Positions 34,445-42,682 of a stretch of 64,000 bases of DNA are shown here, in pieces. Where the stretch lies: NCBI GenBank assembly GCA_965205385.1, contig CBDBGS010000004.1, forward strand, positions 62,001 to 126,000. Reading direction: 5' to 3'. The position numbers and the translations under genes were made by a program. Source of the DNA: CATOSP01 sp965205385. Lineage in GTDB: Bacteria; Chloroflexota; Dehalococcoidia; Lucifugimonadales; UBA3495. Positions within the stretch are counted from its first letter, which is position 1; every line of letters begins with the position of its first letter. The notes beneath the pieces are model-generated. The model ran no database searches, was not told where the DNA came from, and saw only the letters and a program-made list of their open reading frames with translations.

Positions 34445-34547
34445 CCCCAAGTCGGTCCAGCTAACCCATCTTAATTCTAACCGTATCCATACGAAGGCCG
34501 TAACCCGGAAGTCGAGAGGCGCAGAAACCCGGCCTACCCGGATTACC

Positions 34548-34572
34548 GGCCACTAAACACTAATCACTGGCC
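34548..34572. repeat. CCACTGACC-family repeat copy
   Basis: GGCCACTAAACACTAATCACTGGCCAC-like sequence (in part) repeats the motif found at 4069-4204 and 13379-13460. It lies in the 265-bp gap before the CMD gene, where nothing else was recognised. Confidence 0.5.
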
Positions 34573-34597
34573 ACGAAACACTCGCTGACAGGTGGGG

Positions 34598-34624
34598 TTG
34601 ATTGGCCCTCGATGGTGGTAAACT
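34598..34624 (+). promoter_or_regulatory. possible extended -10 promoter for the 34.7-39.8 kb gene run
   Basis: TGGTAAACT (34616-34624) has an extended -10 form, with TTGATT 15 bp upstream at 34598. The spacing is short, so this is weak. Confidence 0.3.
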
Positions 34625-34709
34625 AGCGTAGCTAAAATTCCCCCGGCAGGACTTCGGGCCAGTCCGGCGGGTGGGCCGGGCATGATCAGTAAACGAGAGG
34701 GAGGAAATC

Positions 34710-35267
34710 ATGGCTAGAACACCAACGGTTACCCGGGATGCGGTGCCCGAGAATCAACGCGACGCCTTCGACGCCTACGTTCAGGAGCGGGGCGAGGTGC
34801 CGACCGGAGGTCCCGGGTCGGTCATGCTGAATGCCCCCAAGGCGGCCGAACTTGCCCTGGGCCTTGCGCTCTACCTGAGGAGCCAGACCTCGCTGGATCC
34901 CAGGATCAGGGAACTGGCGATGTTGGTGGCGGCGCGGGAAAACGACTGCCAATTCATCTGGAACGCTCATGCGCCTCCGGCCCGCGCTGCCGGCCTACGG
35001 GACGACATTGTTGACGCTCTCAGGGATAAGAAGGCGCTTCCCAATCCCGCAGCCGACGAAGCGGCGGTGGTGGCCTACGGTCAGGAGTTCTTCCGGACCC
35101 GCCGGGTCAGCCAGGCGGCATTCGACGCGGTAGTCGCCCAATTCGGGGTGCCCGGAACCACCGAGCTTACTACCCTGATGGGCTGTTACTCGATGCTCGC
35201 CTTCAATGTGAACGCCTTCGGCGTGGAATTGCCCGATGCGAGGACGGAGGAGGCGCTGCCCATCTAG
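34710..35267 (+). CDS. carboxymuconolactone decarboxylase/AhpD-like protein
   Basis: A 185-residue helical protein. LRSQTSLDPRIRELAMLVAARENDCQFIWNAHAPPARAAGL contains the CMD-type E-x2-C-x-F-x-W-x2-H pattern (quoted in part), without the second Cys of AhpD. VVAYGQEFFRTRRVS and TTLMGCYSMLAFNVNAF follow. Proteins of this type take part in aromatic breakdown or peroxide handling. First gene of a same-strand run with short gaps: hydrolase, amidohydrolase, SMP-30, GMC. Confidence 0.85.
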   Translation: MARTPTVTRDAVPENQRDAFDAYVQERGEVPTGGPGSVMLNAPKAAELALGLALYLRSQTSLDPRIRELAMLVAARENDCQFIWNAHAPPARAAGLRDDIVDALRDKKALPNPAADEAAVVAYGQEFFRTRRVSQAAFDAVVAQFGVPGTTELTTLMGCYSMLAFNVNAFGVELPDARTEEALPI

Positions 35268-35349
35268 CCCAGATTCCCGTATTGACTCCACATCGGGCGG
35301 TCCGCCTGCATGAGGGCCGCCCTTATCCCGACTGCTCCAGGAGGACTGG

Positions 35350-36195
35350 ATGACTACTAGCACCCAGAAAGCAGTGGACCGGTTTGTCCAGGTGGGTGAA
35401 CTGAATCTGCACTACCTGGAATGGGGCGATGACACTGCACCGCCCGTAATCATGGTCCACGGTCTTAGCGGAAACTCCCACGGATTCGATAGCCTTGTCC
35501 CCAAGTTCGTACCCAAATACCACATTATCTCCGTAGACGTCCGTGGCCGCGGCGACAGCGGTTGGGCCAAGGACTCCGACTACTCCAACGAAGCCTACGT
35601 CGCCGACCTGGAAGGCATTCGGCAGGCTCTTGGGTTCGAGCGTATCTCCCTAGTTGGTACGTCCATGGGTGGGCGCATCTCCATGACCTACGCCGGGATG
35701 TACCCCAACCGGGTTGAAAGGGCTGTCCTCAACGACATCGGACCTGATATCGACCCGAGGGGCGGTGACCGCATTGCCGCCAGCACCAGAGACGCGGTTA
35801 GCTCCTTTGCCAACATGGACGACGTGCTGGCCTGGCACCGGGAGCAGCGCCCCGCGTTCACACTGCTCAGCGAAGACGAGCAACTCGTTACCGCCGGCCA
35901 CGCAGTGAAACTCCAACCCGGCGGCGGCTACACCTGGAAGATGGACCCCGCCGTCCGCTCCAACCCTCGCCGTCCCGACCCGGAGACGTCTTGGAAGCTG
36001 GCGAAGAACATTCCCTGTCCGGTCTTGCTAGTGAGAGGCGGTATAAGTGACCTCCTCTCTCCGGAGACCGCGAGGCGGATGATCGACGAGATGCAAGACT
36101 GCCGGTTTGTGGAGGTCCCTGGAGTTGGCCACGCTCCCACTTTGATGGAACCGGAAGCCTTCGGCGCAATCAAGGAGCTTTTCGACCTGGACTGA
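35350..36195 (+). CDS. alpha/beta hydrolase
   Basis: A 281-residue hydrolase: the oxyanion segment MVHGLSGNSHGFDSL, DVRGRGDSG, the nucleophile S105 in LVGTSMGGRISM, an Asp in VRGGISDLLSP and the His in GVGHAPTLMEPE. Substrate unknown; ring-cleavage products, lactones or esters are typical. The next gene begins 24 bp downstream. Confidence 0.92.
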   Translation: MTTSTQKAVDRFVQVGELNLHYLEWGDDTAPPVIMVHGLSGNSHGFDSLVPKFVPKYHIISVDVRGRGDSGWAKDSDYSNEAYVADLEGIRQALGFERISLVGTSMGGRISMTYAGMYPNRVERAVLNDIGPDIDPRGGDRIAASTRDAVSSFANMDDVLAWHREQRPAFTLLSEDEQLVTAGHAVKLQPGGGYTWKMDPAVRSNPRRPDPETSWKLAKNIPCPVLLVRGGISDLLSPETARRMIDEMQDCRFVEVPGVGHAPTLMEPEAFGAIKELFDLD

Positions 36196-36219
36196 CGATT
36201 CCAACTCCGAGGAGATGAG

Positions 36220-37221
36220 ATGTCTACCCAACGTGAATCGTGGCTGGCGCTGACGGTCGAAGACGCACTGGAACCGGGTATGCCCATTTGCGACCCGCAT
36301 CACCATTTCTGGGACCGCGACGGGGACCGGTATTTGCTCGACCAACTCACCCAAGATGTGGGCGGCGGCCACAACATCGCCCAGACTGTGTTCATCGAGT
36401 GCCGCTCAATGTACCGGGCACAAGGCCCTGAGGAGATGCGTTCAGTCGGCGAGGTCGAGTTTGTCCAGGGCATCGCCGCCCAGAGCGCCAGCGGACAATA
36501 CGGCAGTACCGCCGTTGCCTCGGGAATCGTGGGCAACGCCAATCTCATGCTGGGAGCGGCGGTGGAACCCGTGCTGGAAGCCCATCTCGCCGCCAGCCAT
36601 AACCGTTTCCGGGGCATCCGGTTCTCCTGCGCCTGGGACGCCAGCCCTGAGGTCACCGCCGGCCGCTCCAACTCGCCAGGTATGATGCAGGACCCCCAGT
36701 TTAGAGCGGGGTTCGACCGCCTTCAGCGGATGGGGTTGAGCTATGATGCCCTGGTCTACCACACTCAGTTGGCCGAATTGGCCGAATTGGCGGGAGCTTT
36801 CCCCAACGCGGTCATCATTTTGAACCATATTGGCCGCCCCCTGGGAATCGGTCCCTACGCCGGGAAGCGCGACGAGGTCTTTGCCGACTGGAAAGCCGGA
36901 ATCGCCGCAGTCGCAGCCCACGAAAACGTGGTGGTCAAGCTGGGCGGCTTCGGAAACGTCATAAGCGGGTACGACTGGCACCAACGGGCTATCCCCCCAG
37001 CGTCGCGTGAGGTGGCCGAGACCATCGAACCATGGCTGACCTACTGCATCGAACAGTTCGGCCCAAACCGTTGCATGTTTGAAAGTAACTTCCCCGTGGA
37101 CAAGGCGTCTTACGCGTACACCACTTGCTGGAACGCCTTCAAGCGGTTGACAAGGGACTATTCGGAGTCGGAACAGGCCGCAATGTTTCAGGGGACCGCG
37201 GTAAAGGCTTATCGACTCTAG
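36220..37221 (+). CDS. amidohydrolase family protein (PF04909-type, PDC hydrolase-like)
   Basis: A 333-residue TIM-barrel hydrolase with the metal-binding CDPHHHFWD motif near the N-terminus, an NHIGRP segment and the C-terminal MFESNFPVDK with the conserved acidic metal ligand replaced by a Ser-Asn-Phe context, as in the amidohydrolase_2 group. Members include 2-pyrone-4,6-dicarboxylate lactonase and L-fuconolactonase. With the adjacent SMP-30 lactonase and GMC oxidoreductase, sugar- or lactone-acid breakdown is plausible (inference). Confidence 0.88.
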   Translation: MSTQRESWLALTVEDALEPGMPICDPHHHFWDRDGDRYLLDQLTQDVGGGHNIAQTVFIECRSMYRAQGPEEMRSVGEVEFVQGIAAQSASGQYGSTAVASGIVGNANLMLGAAVEPVLEAHLAASHNRFRGIRFSCAWDASPEVTAGRSNSPGMMQDPQFRAGFDRLQRMGLSYDALVYHTQLAELAELAGAFPNAVIILNHIGRPLGIGPYAGKRDEVFADWKAGIAAVAAHENVVVKLGGFGNVISGYDWHQRAIPPASREVAETIEPWLTYCIEQFGPNRCMFESNFPVDKASYAYTTCWNAFKRLTRDYSESEQAAMFQGTAVKAYRL

Positions 37222-37287
37222 TCCGCCGAGGATCAGAGGCCCAGCCGGACGACTCATTTCTAAATGACACAAACATAGGAGGACAGG

Positions 37288-38205
37288 ATGTCACTGCAAT
37301 GGGAACAAGTCGCGGGACCATTTAGCCGGTTGACCGAGGGACCTGCCTGGGATGGCAAGAGACTGCTGTTCACCTACATACCCGCCAGCCGCATCATGGC
37401 CTACGACCCCGAAACCGGCGACTGCGGCATTTTCCGCGAGAACACCAACCACACCAATGGGTTGGCCTTCGACGCCGATGGCCGGCTCTATGGCTGTTGC
37501 TCCGGTGGGAGGTCAATTGTGCGTTTCGAGCCCGACGGCGGGACTACGACCATCGTAGATAGCCTGGACGGCCAAAAACTCAACACTCCCAACGACCTCG
37601 CCATTGACCGACAGGGCCGCATCTGGTTCAGCAATCCCTGGAATGCGGGCAACATTGACCCCAGCGAGCAGCAGGAGATGGTCAACAAGGACATCCTGAG
37701 GGCAGACCAGCAGCCCGACGGTAGTTGGACTTGCCAGCGCATGACCTTCGACACCACCGGCACCAACGGGTTGCTCGTCTCGCCGGATGGCAAGAGCCTA
37801 TACATCATCCAGACCGATTCCGAGCCGGGCGGAGTCCGGGAGTTGCGGTCGTACCCGATCAATGACGACGGTTCCCTCGGCCAATACATTGTCCTCCACC
37901 AATTCGGGCAGGACCACCGCGGACCCCAGCGTGGAATCGATGGCATGTGCCTGGACTCCGAAGGCAACATTGTGGGCACCGCGGGTAACTACGTCAGTGG
38001 CCCCGGTCCAATGATTTACGTTTGGACTCCCGAAGGCCGGGTGCTTGAGACCTACCCGATGCCGGTGGGTGTGGAAGGTCCGACCAACTGCGCCTACGGA
38101 GATGCCGACCAGAGCAGCCTCTACGTTACCACCGGCCAGGGTCACTTTCTCCGATTGCGTAATACCGGGCGGCGGGGCTGGATCATGTGGCCGCCGGTCC
38201 GGTAA
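37288..38205 (+). CDS. SMP-30/gluconolactonase/LRE family protein
   Basis: A 305-residue six-bladed beta-propeller: RLTEGPAWDGKRLLFTYIP, NTNHTNGLAFDADGRLYGCC, LNTPNDLAIDRQGRIWFSNP, GTNGLLVSPDGKSLYI and GIDGMCLDSEGNIVGT show the repeated blade motifs and the metal-site Glu, Asn and Asp residues. Such enzymes hydrolyse sugar lactones. The first Glu is in the TEGPAW motif. In a run between the amidohydrolase and GMC genes. Confidence 0.92.
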   Translation: MSLQWEQVAGPFSRLTEGPAWDGKRLLFTYIPASRIMAYDPETGDCGIFRENTNHTNGLAFDADGRLYGCCSGGRSIVRFEPDGGTTTIVDSLDGQKLNTPNDLAIDRQGRIWFSNPWNAGNIDPSEQQEMVNKDILRADQQPDGSWTCQRMTFDTTGTNGLLVSPDGKSLYIIQTDSEPGGVRELRSYPINDDGSLGQYIVLHQFGQDHRGPQRGIDGMCLDSEGNIVGTAGNYVSGPGPMIYVWTPEGRVLETYPMPVGVEGPTNCAYGDADQSSLYVTTGQGHFLRLRNTGRRGWIMWPPVR

Positions 38206-38253
38206 GGATCACCTTCGATTGTCCATAACCACTCACCGGGGAGAGATAAGACC

Positions 38254-39792
38254 ATGAAGTACGATGTCATAGTGATCGGTGGCGGCTCGGCGGGCTGCGT
38301 CGTTGCCGCCCGGCTATCCGAAGATCCCAACCGTTCCGTACTCTTGCTGGAAGCCGGGCCAGACTACCCGGACTTCGAGCACTACCCCGACGACCTGAAA
38401 TTCGGCTACAGCGCCACGGCATCTCAGCCTGGAGCGCTCCATAACTGGTCGTTTCAAGCCCGTGGACGTCCGGAACAGACGGAACCCATGCCCGTTCCCA
38501 GGGGCAAAGTTGTCGGGGGGACCAGCGCCATCAACGGTCAGGTCATCCTGCGGGGAGTCCCGGAGGACTACGACTCCTGGGCCGCCCTGGGCAACGACGA
38601 ATGGGCCTACGTCAACATGGTGCCCTATTTCAGGAAGATGGAGACGGACTCCGACATCCGAGACGACTTCCACGGGACCGACGGCCCCATACCGGTCCGC
38701 CGGTTCCGCAGGCAAGAATGGCTGCCCTTCCAGGCCGCGTTCCACCGCGCGGTAGTAGAATCGGGTTATCCCGAGGACCCGGACATGAACAACCCGGATT
38801 CCGGCGGAGTCGGTCCGGTCCCAATGAACAACCCAAACGGCATCCGAATGAGCACGGGCTTGACCTATATCAACCCCAACCGTCACCGGCTGAATCTAAC
38901 CGTCCGGGGCAACGTGCTGGTGCGCCGCATCATGTTCGACGGCAATCGAGCGGCGGGAGTTGAAGTAGAGAGCGGCGAGGAGATTTTTCAGGTCGAGTCA
39001 GAGCAAATCGTCCTCAGCGCGGGAGCCATCGCTTCCCCGCAAATCCTGATGCTCTCTGGAGTGGGACCCGCCGAGCGCCTCCGCAGTCTGGGCATTCCTG
39101 TGGTGCACGACTCGCCGGGAGTCGGCAAGAACTTCCGTGACCACCCCAACGCCCCGGTGCGGATGCGGGTGAAGGACAGTTTCCCCCAGGACGCGGCGGC
39201 TCCCAGACTGCAAGCGGGGCTCCGCTACACAGCCACGGGCTCGGAGTTCCGAAACGACATGCAGATCATGCCTTCTTCCTTCTCATTCCCGCTGGGCGGT
39301 GATCCGCTGGACGGCGAAGGGGTCCGTTTCTCGTGCATGTTGGAGTTGGCTGCTGGACAGGGCGAGATTACCCTCAAGTCCGCTGATCCCCATGAGCAAC
39401 CGGACCTCTATTACGGGTTTCTTGAAGAGCAATCCGACCGGGAGCGGTTGCGTGAGGCTGTTAGGATTTGTTTCCGGTTGATGGAACACGAGGCTTTTAA
39501 GGACATCATTGAAGGTCCGCTGACCCCCACCCGTGAGGATGTGGCCACCGACGAGGCGCTGGACGACTGGCTAAATCGGAACGTGTCCACGTCGCAACAT
39601 TTGGCCGGGACCTGCAAGATGGGACCGGACTCGGACCCAATGGCAGTGGTGGACCAATACTGTCGAGTAAGGGGAGTTGAAGGTCTGCGGGTTGCGGATA
39701 CGTCGGTGATGCCAGACGTGGTGCGGGCCAACACGAACACCACGGCCATCACCATCGGGGAGCGGGTCGCGGACTGGATTAAGACCCACTAG
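38254..39792 (+). CDS. GMC family FAD oxidoreductase (choline dehydrogenase-like)
   Basis: A 512-residue flavoprotein. The FAD dinucleotide fold GGGSAGCVVAARLSE is near residue 9, the second GMC motif is in VPRGKVVGGTSAINGQV, and the active site His in NVSTSQHLAGTCKMG is followed by VADTSVMPDVVRANTNTTAI. GMC enzymes oxidise alcohols to aldehydes or sugars to lactones. The SMP-30 protein upstream could open such a lactone. The last recognisable enzyme of the run. Confidence 0.93.
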   Translation: MKYDVIVIGGGSAGCVVAARLSEDPNRSVLLLEAGPDYPDFEHYPDDLKFGYSATASQPGALHNWSFQARGRPEQTEPMPVPRGKVVGGTSAINGQVILRGVPEDYDSWAALGNDEWAYVNMVPYFRKMETDSDIRDDFHGTDGPIPVRRFRRQEWLPFQAAFHRAVVESGYPEDPDMNNPDSGGVGPVPMNNPNGIRMSTGLTYINPNRHRLNLTVRGNVLVRRIMFDGNRAAGVEVESGEEIFQVESEQIVLSAGAIASPQILMLSGVGPAERLRSLGIPVVHDSPGVGKNFRDHPNAPVRMRVKDSFPQDAAAPRLQAGLRYTATGSEFRNDMQIMPSSFSFPLGGDPLDGEGVRFSCMLELAAGQGEITLKSADPHEQPDLYYGFLEEQSDRERLREAVRICFRLMEHEAFKDIIEGPLTPTREDVATDEALDDWLNRNVSTSQHLAGTCKMGPDSDPMAVVDQYCRVRGVEGLRVADTSVMPDVVRANTNTTAITIGERVADWIKTH

Positions 39793-39811
39793 GGCCCTCT
39801 CTCCTGTCTCG

Positions 39812-40117
39812 ATGGCCGGGGACCGGCTTCGGGCGAGGGCCGTGGAGATAATTGAGGTCAACGGTCTCCACGGGGCGCTACTGCTAATGGTCCCCATCGC
39901 ACTCACCGGTCTGGCGATATTGGAGGTCCGATTCACAAGTGTGGACTGGTTTCCACGCAAGCTGTTGCAAGGCTGGTTGGCCGCGCTTCTTCTGGTCGGC
40001 TGCTTTCTGGCGGTGTTCTCGATCGGGACTTATTCTCTACCGGCGGTTCTTGCCCTATTGGTCGCGGCCTGTTTGCCTCTACAGCGAGACGCGGAGCGGG
40101 TGAAAGTAGGCGATTGA
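39812..40117 (+). CDS. small membrane protein, unknown
   Basis: A 101-residue frame with three hydrophobic segments (about 20-38, 52-70 and 72-90), a short charged N-terminus and a charged C-terminus ending RVKVGD. No family recognised and no good ribosome binding site; it starts 19 bp after the GMC gene. It may be real or may be a chance frame in GC-rich DNA. Confidence 0.5.
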   Translation: MAGDRLRARAVEIIEVNGLHGALLLMVPIALTGLAILEVRFTSVDWFPRKLLQGWLAALLLVGCFLAVFSIGTYSLPAVLALLVAACLPLQRDAERVKVGD

Positions 40118-40166
40118 CATGGCTGCAGCCGGGAGTGGTTCGAGGTCAATCGGGCGGGGAGATAAA

Positions 40167-40242
40167 TGGCGCGCCTGGCAGGAGTCGAACCCGCAACCCC
40201 TGGGTCCGAAGCCCAGTGCTCTATCCATTGAGCTACAGGCGC
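40167..40242 (-). tRNA. tRNA-Arg (anticodon TCG)
   Basis: On the minus strand a 7-bp acceptor stem (GCGCCTG/CAGGCGC), the D arm, the anticodon stem CTGGG/CCCAG with loop CTTCGGA, the T arm with TTCGACT and an encoded CCA are all present. Anticodon TCG reads CGA and related Arg codons. Confidence 0.95.
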
Positions 40243-40264
40243 AATCGGCCTTGGTCCGGTGAAT

Positions 40265-40342
40265 TGGGGCGAGCGACGGGATTCGAACCCGTGATCTCCT
40301 GTGCCACAGACAGGCGCCTTGGACCACTTGGCTACGCTCGCC
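40265..40342 (-). tRNA. tRNA-His (anticodon GTG)
   Basis: Minus strand: anticodon stem CCTGT/ACAGG with loop CTGTGGC, T loop TTCGAAT, an encoded CCA, and an extra 5' G (position -1, at 40342) opposite C73, the identity element of tRNA-His. It lies 22 bp upstream of tRNA-Arg, so both probably share a transcript. Confidence 0.95.
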
Positions 40343-40515
40343 ACGGATATTGCGGAAGTGGAGTCCGGTTGATGAAGTTTGGTGATTGGGTCGACCTGCC
40401 TGCCTCTTCGGACGCCGCTACGCTCAACAATCGTAGCAAAAAGAAGAGTGCCGTACAAGGAGCCGATGGCTGCACGCGGGGGTTTTTACGTGGTCGCCGT
40501 CTCCGGTGAAGCGTG

Positions 40516-40555
40516 TCCTTCCACTCCGCCGCGCTGCGCTCAGGACGAACGGGGG
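40516..40555. repeat. dispersed GC-rich repeat, second copy
   Basis: Contains CCACTCCGCCGCGCTGCGCT followed by CAGGACGAACGGGGG, corresponding to the repeat at 27463-27498 with several changes. Confidence 0.5.
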
Positions 40556-40677
40556 TAGGTCTGAATAGGCGGCTTTAGTAACCGTACCGGATATAGAGTG
40601 GTCTCGATTGGGGTTTGAAATGTTACCTGTCCCCGACGTTGAATACCGAGAGACCCTAGACCCATCCCGTATTCCAG

Positions 40678-40707
40678 TTGAAACCGTTTTCCGGTCTTAA
40701 CTACAAT
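40678..40707 (+). promoter_or_regulatory. putative promoter for the ABC permease genes
   Basis: TTGAAA (40678-40683), an 18-bp spacer and TACAAT (40702-40707), about 75 bp upstream of the TTG start at 40782. Confidence 0.55.
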
Positions 40708-40781
40708 GGTCGAACACACTCGGCGGATGGGAGTATGTCCCGGTTGAGGCGCGCGGCGCCCCAACTGAAGGAGAGGTCCAT

Positions 40782-41729
40782 TTGGCCCCCTACATTCTTC
40801 GACGGCTGATGTGGCTGCCTTGCATTCTACTCGTGGTGTCCTTCGTCACCTTTGTGCTTGGCAGGTATGGCCCCGGGGACCCGGTGGAGGTGATTCTCGG
40901 CCAGTACAACAATCCCGAGGCCGTTGAACGCATCCGAGAGCAGCGCGGATTGAATGATCCCCTCCTGGTGCAGTACGGCCGGTACATCGGCAAGGTCGTG
41001 CGTGGCGACTTCGGCGAAAGCTATAAGTACCGGGGCCGCCGCGTCGGCGACCTTCTGAAAAAGAAGATGTGGGTCTCGGGCCAGTTGAACGTGGCAGCCC
41101 TCATCATCTCTCTGGGACTGGGAATCCCAATCGGCCTTTACGCCGCCTTAAGACAGGGCACACCCAGGGACGTGATCGCGGTGGCGTTCACGCTTCTTGG
41201 CCAGTCCTTCCCCGTGTTCCTGACCGCGCCTGGCCTGCTGCTATTGTTTGCCCTTAAATTGGACGTGTTGCCGACCCACGGTTGGGGAGGTTTTTTCGAT
41301 GCGAGAATCATCCTGCCCGCGATGGTAATGGGTATCCCCGGTGTGGCTATGATCACCAGGTTGACCCGCGCCAGCACCCTTGAGGTGATCTCCCAGGACT
41401 ACGTGCGCACGGCCAGGGCGAAGGGGTTGCCGGAGAGCGTCGTCCACCGGCGCCACATTCTGCGCAATTCCATGATCCCGGTGGTCACCCTACTGGGCTT
41501 CTCGGTGGCCGGCCTGGCCACCACTTCGTTCATCGTTGAGCGGTTCTTCGGGATTCCCGGAGTAGGAAACCTGTTCATCGAGTCGATTTTCGCGCGGGAC
41601 CTGCCGGTCATAAGCGGGTTCGTCCTCATCGGCACGACCATGTTCGTGATGGCAAACTTGCTGGTCGACCTGATCTATCCCTTCATGGACCCGCGGATTC
41701 GGCTTACAGGTGGTCAAATTGCGGAATGA
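40782..41729 (+). CDS. ABC transporter permease, DppB/OppB-like
   Basis: A 315-residue membrane protein with an N-terminal helix (YILRRLMWLPCILLVVSFVTFVL region), the Pro/Gly-rich YGPGDPVEVILGQ loop, five further helices, and the EAA-type loop TRASTLEVISQDYVRTARAKGLPES that contacts an ATPase. It is a subunit of peptide/nickel-type importers. The start is TTG with a GGAGAGG site. Unusually, no substrate-binding protein or ATPase gene is adjacent. Confidence 0.93.
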   Translation: MAPYILRRLMWLPCILLVVSFVTFVLGRYGPGDPVEVILGQYNNPEAVERIREQRGLNDPLLVQYGRYIGKVVRGDFGESYKYRGRRVGDLLKKKMWVSGQLNVAALIISLGLGIPIGLYAALRQGTPRDVIAVAFTLLGQSFPVFLTAPGLLLLFALKLDVLPTHGWGGFFDARIILPAMVMGIPGVAMITRLTRASTLEVISQDYVRTARAKGLPESVVHRRHILRNSMIPVVTLLGFSVAGLATTSFIVERFFGIPGVGNLFIESIFARDLPVISGFVLIGTTMFVMANLLVDLIYPFMDPRIRLTGGQIAE

Positions 41730-42681
41730 AGTCCAGCCCCTGCCCGGTGTCCCAAGACAGCCCAGCGGAAGCTACTGGGCAATCTCACTCCGCCGTTTGT
41801 TCCGCAACAGGGTGGCTGTAGCATGCCTGGCAGTGGTCTTGCTGCTCTACGGCTCCGGTTCGCTGGCGTCACTGGTCACCTTCTACGGGTACGACGACCA
41901 GGACCTAAGCGTTGCCAAGCAGGGCCCCAGCATCCAGCACCCCTTTGGTACGGACCGGTTGGGCCGAGATGTCATGACCCGCATCATATTCGGACTGCGC
42001 ACCACGGTAATCATTACCGTCATAACCCTGGTGACCGGCAGCCTGGCCCTGGGTATCACCCTGGGGTTGCTGGCCGGGTATTTCGGCCGGTGGACCGACA
42101 CGGTAATCATGCGCACCGGGGAGGTGACCACGGCGTTCCCCGATATTTTCCTGATCCTGATCATCATCTCCTTGGTGAAACCGCCGGTCACCGACTGGGT
42201 GCGGGGAATAGAGGACTCTCTAGGTATCGAAATATTGCGGTTGGGGGTCGTGGACTACCTGGTATTGGCGTTGGCCCTGGCTATATTTTCATGGTTTGGA
42301 ATGGCCCGTCTGGTGCGCGGCCAGGTACTGGCGGCGCGGGAGAACCAGTACGTGGAAGCGGCGCGGTCGGTGGGATGCACCACTCCAACTATATTGCTGC
42401 GGCATGTCCTGCCCAACGTCATGGGGCCGGTCATAGTTGTCGTGTCGGCGGGGCTGGGGAGCGTGGCCGGGGCCGAGGTATTGCTTAGTTTCCTTGGTAT
42501 AGGTATCCAACCGCCAACGCCCAGCCTGGGACTGATGATGTTCGAGCACGGCAGCATTTCCGAGCTGAGGTCCAACCCTCACCTGTTGCTCTTCCCAGCG
42601 GGAACGCTGACGGTGCTGCTATTTGCCTTCAACCTGTTGGGAGACGGAGTGAACGACGCGTTCAATCCCAGGGCGAGGTAG
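41710..42681 (+). CDS. ABC transporter permease, DppC/OppC-like
   Basis: A 323-residue partner of the upstream permease: one N-terminal helix, HPFGTDRLGRDVMTRIIFGLRTT, and the EAA loop VLAARENQYVEAARSVGCTTPTILLRHVLPNV. The GTG at 41710 overlaps dppB-like by 20 bp, so the two are translationally coupled; TTG at 41719 is an alternative. Together they form the channel of a peptide-type importer. Confidence 0.93.
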   Translation: MVKLRNEVQPLPGVPRQPSGSYWAISLRRLFRNRVAVACLAVVLLLYGSGSLASLVTFYGYDDQDLSVAKQGPSIQHPFGTDRLGRDVMTRIIFGLRTTVIITVITLVTGSLALGITLGLLAGYFGRWTDTVIMRTGEVTTAFPDIFLILIIISLVKPPVTDWVRGIEDSLGIEILRLGVVDYLVLALALAIFSWFGMARLVRGQVLAARENQYVEAARSVGCTTPTILLRHVLPNVMGPVIVVVSAGLGSVAGAEVLLSFLGIGIQPPTPSLGLMMFEHGSISELRSNPHLLLFPAGTLTVLLFAFNLLGDGVNDAFNPRAR

Positions 42682-42682
42682 A

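Larger units (their letters stand above)
40343..40781. other. intergenic region before the permease pair
   Basis: About 440 bp with a copy of the dispersed GC-rich repeat (40516-40555) and a promoter for the permeases (40678-40707). No gene is supported. Confidence 0.5.
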
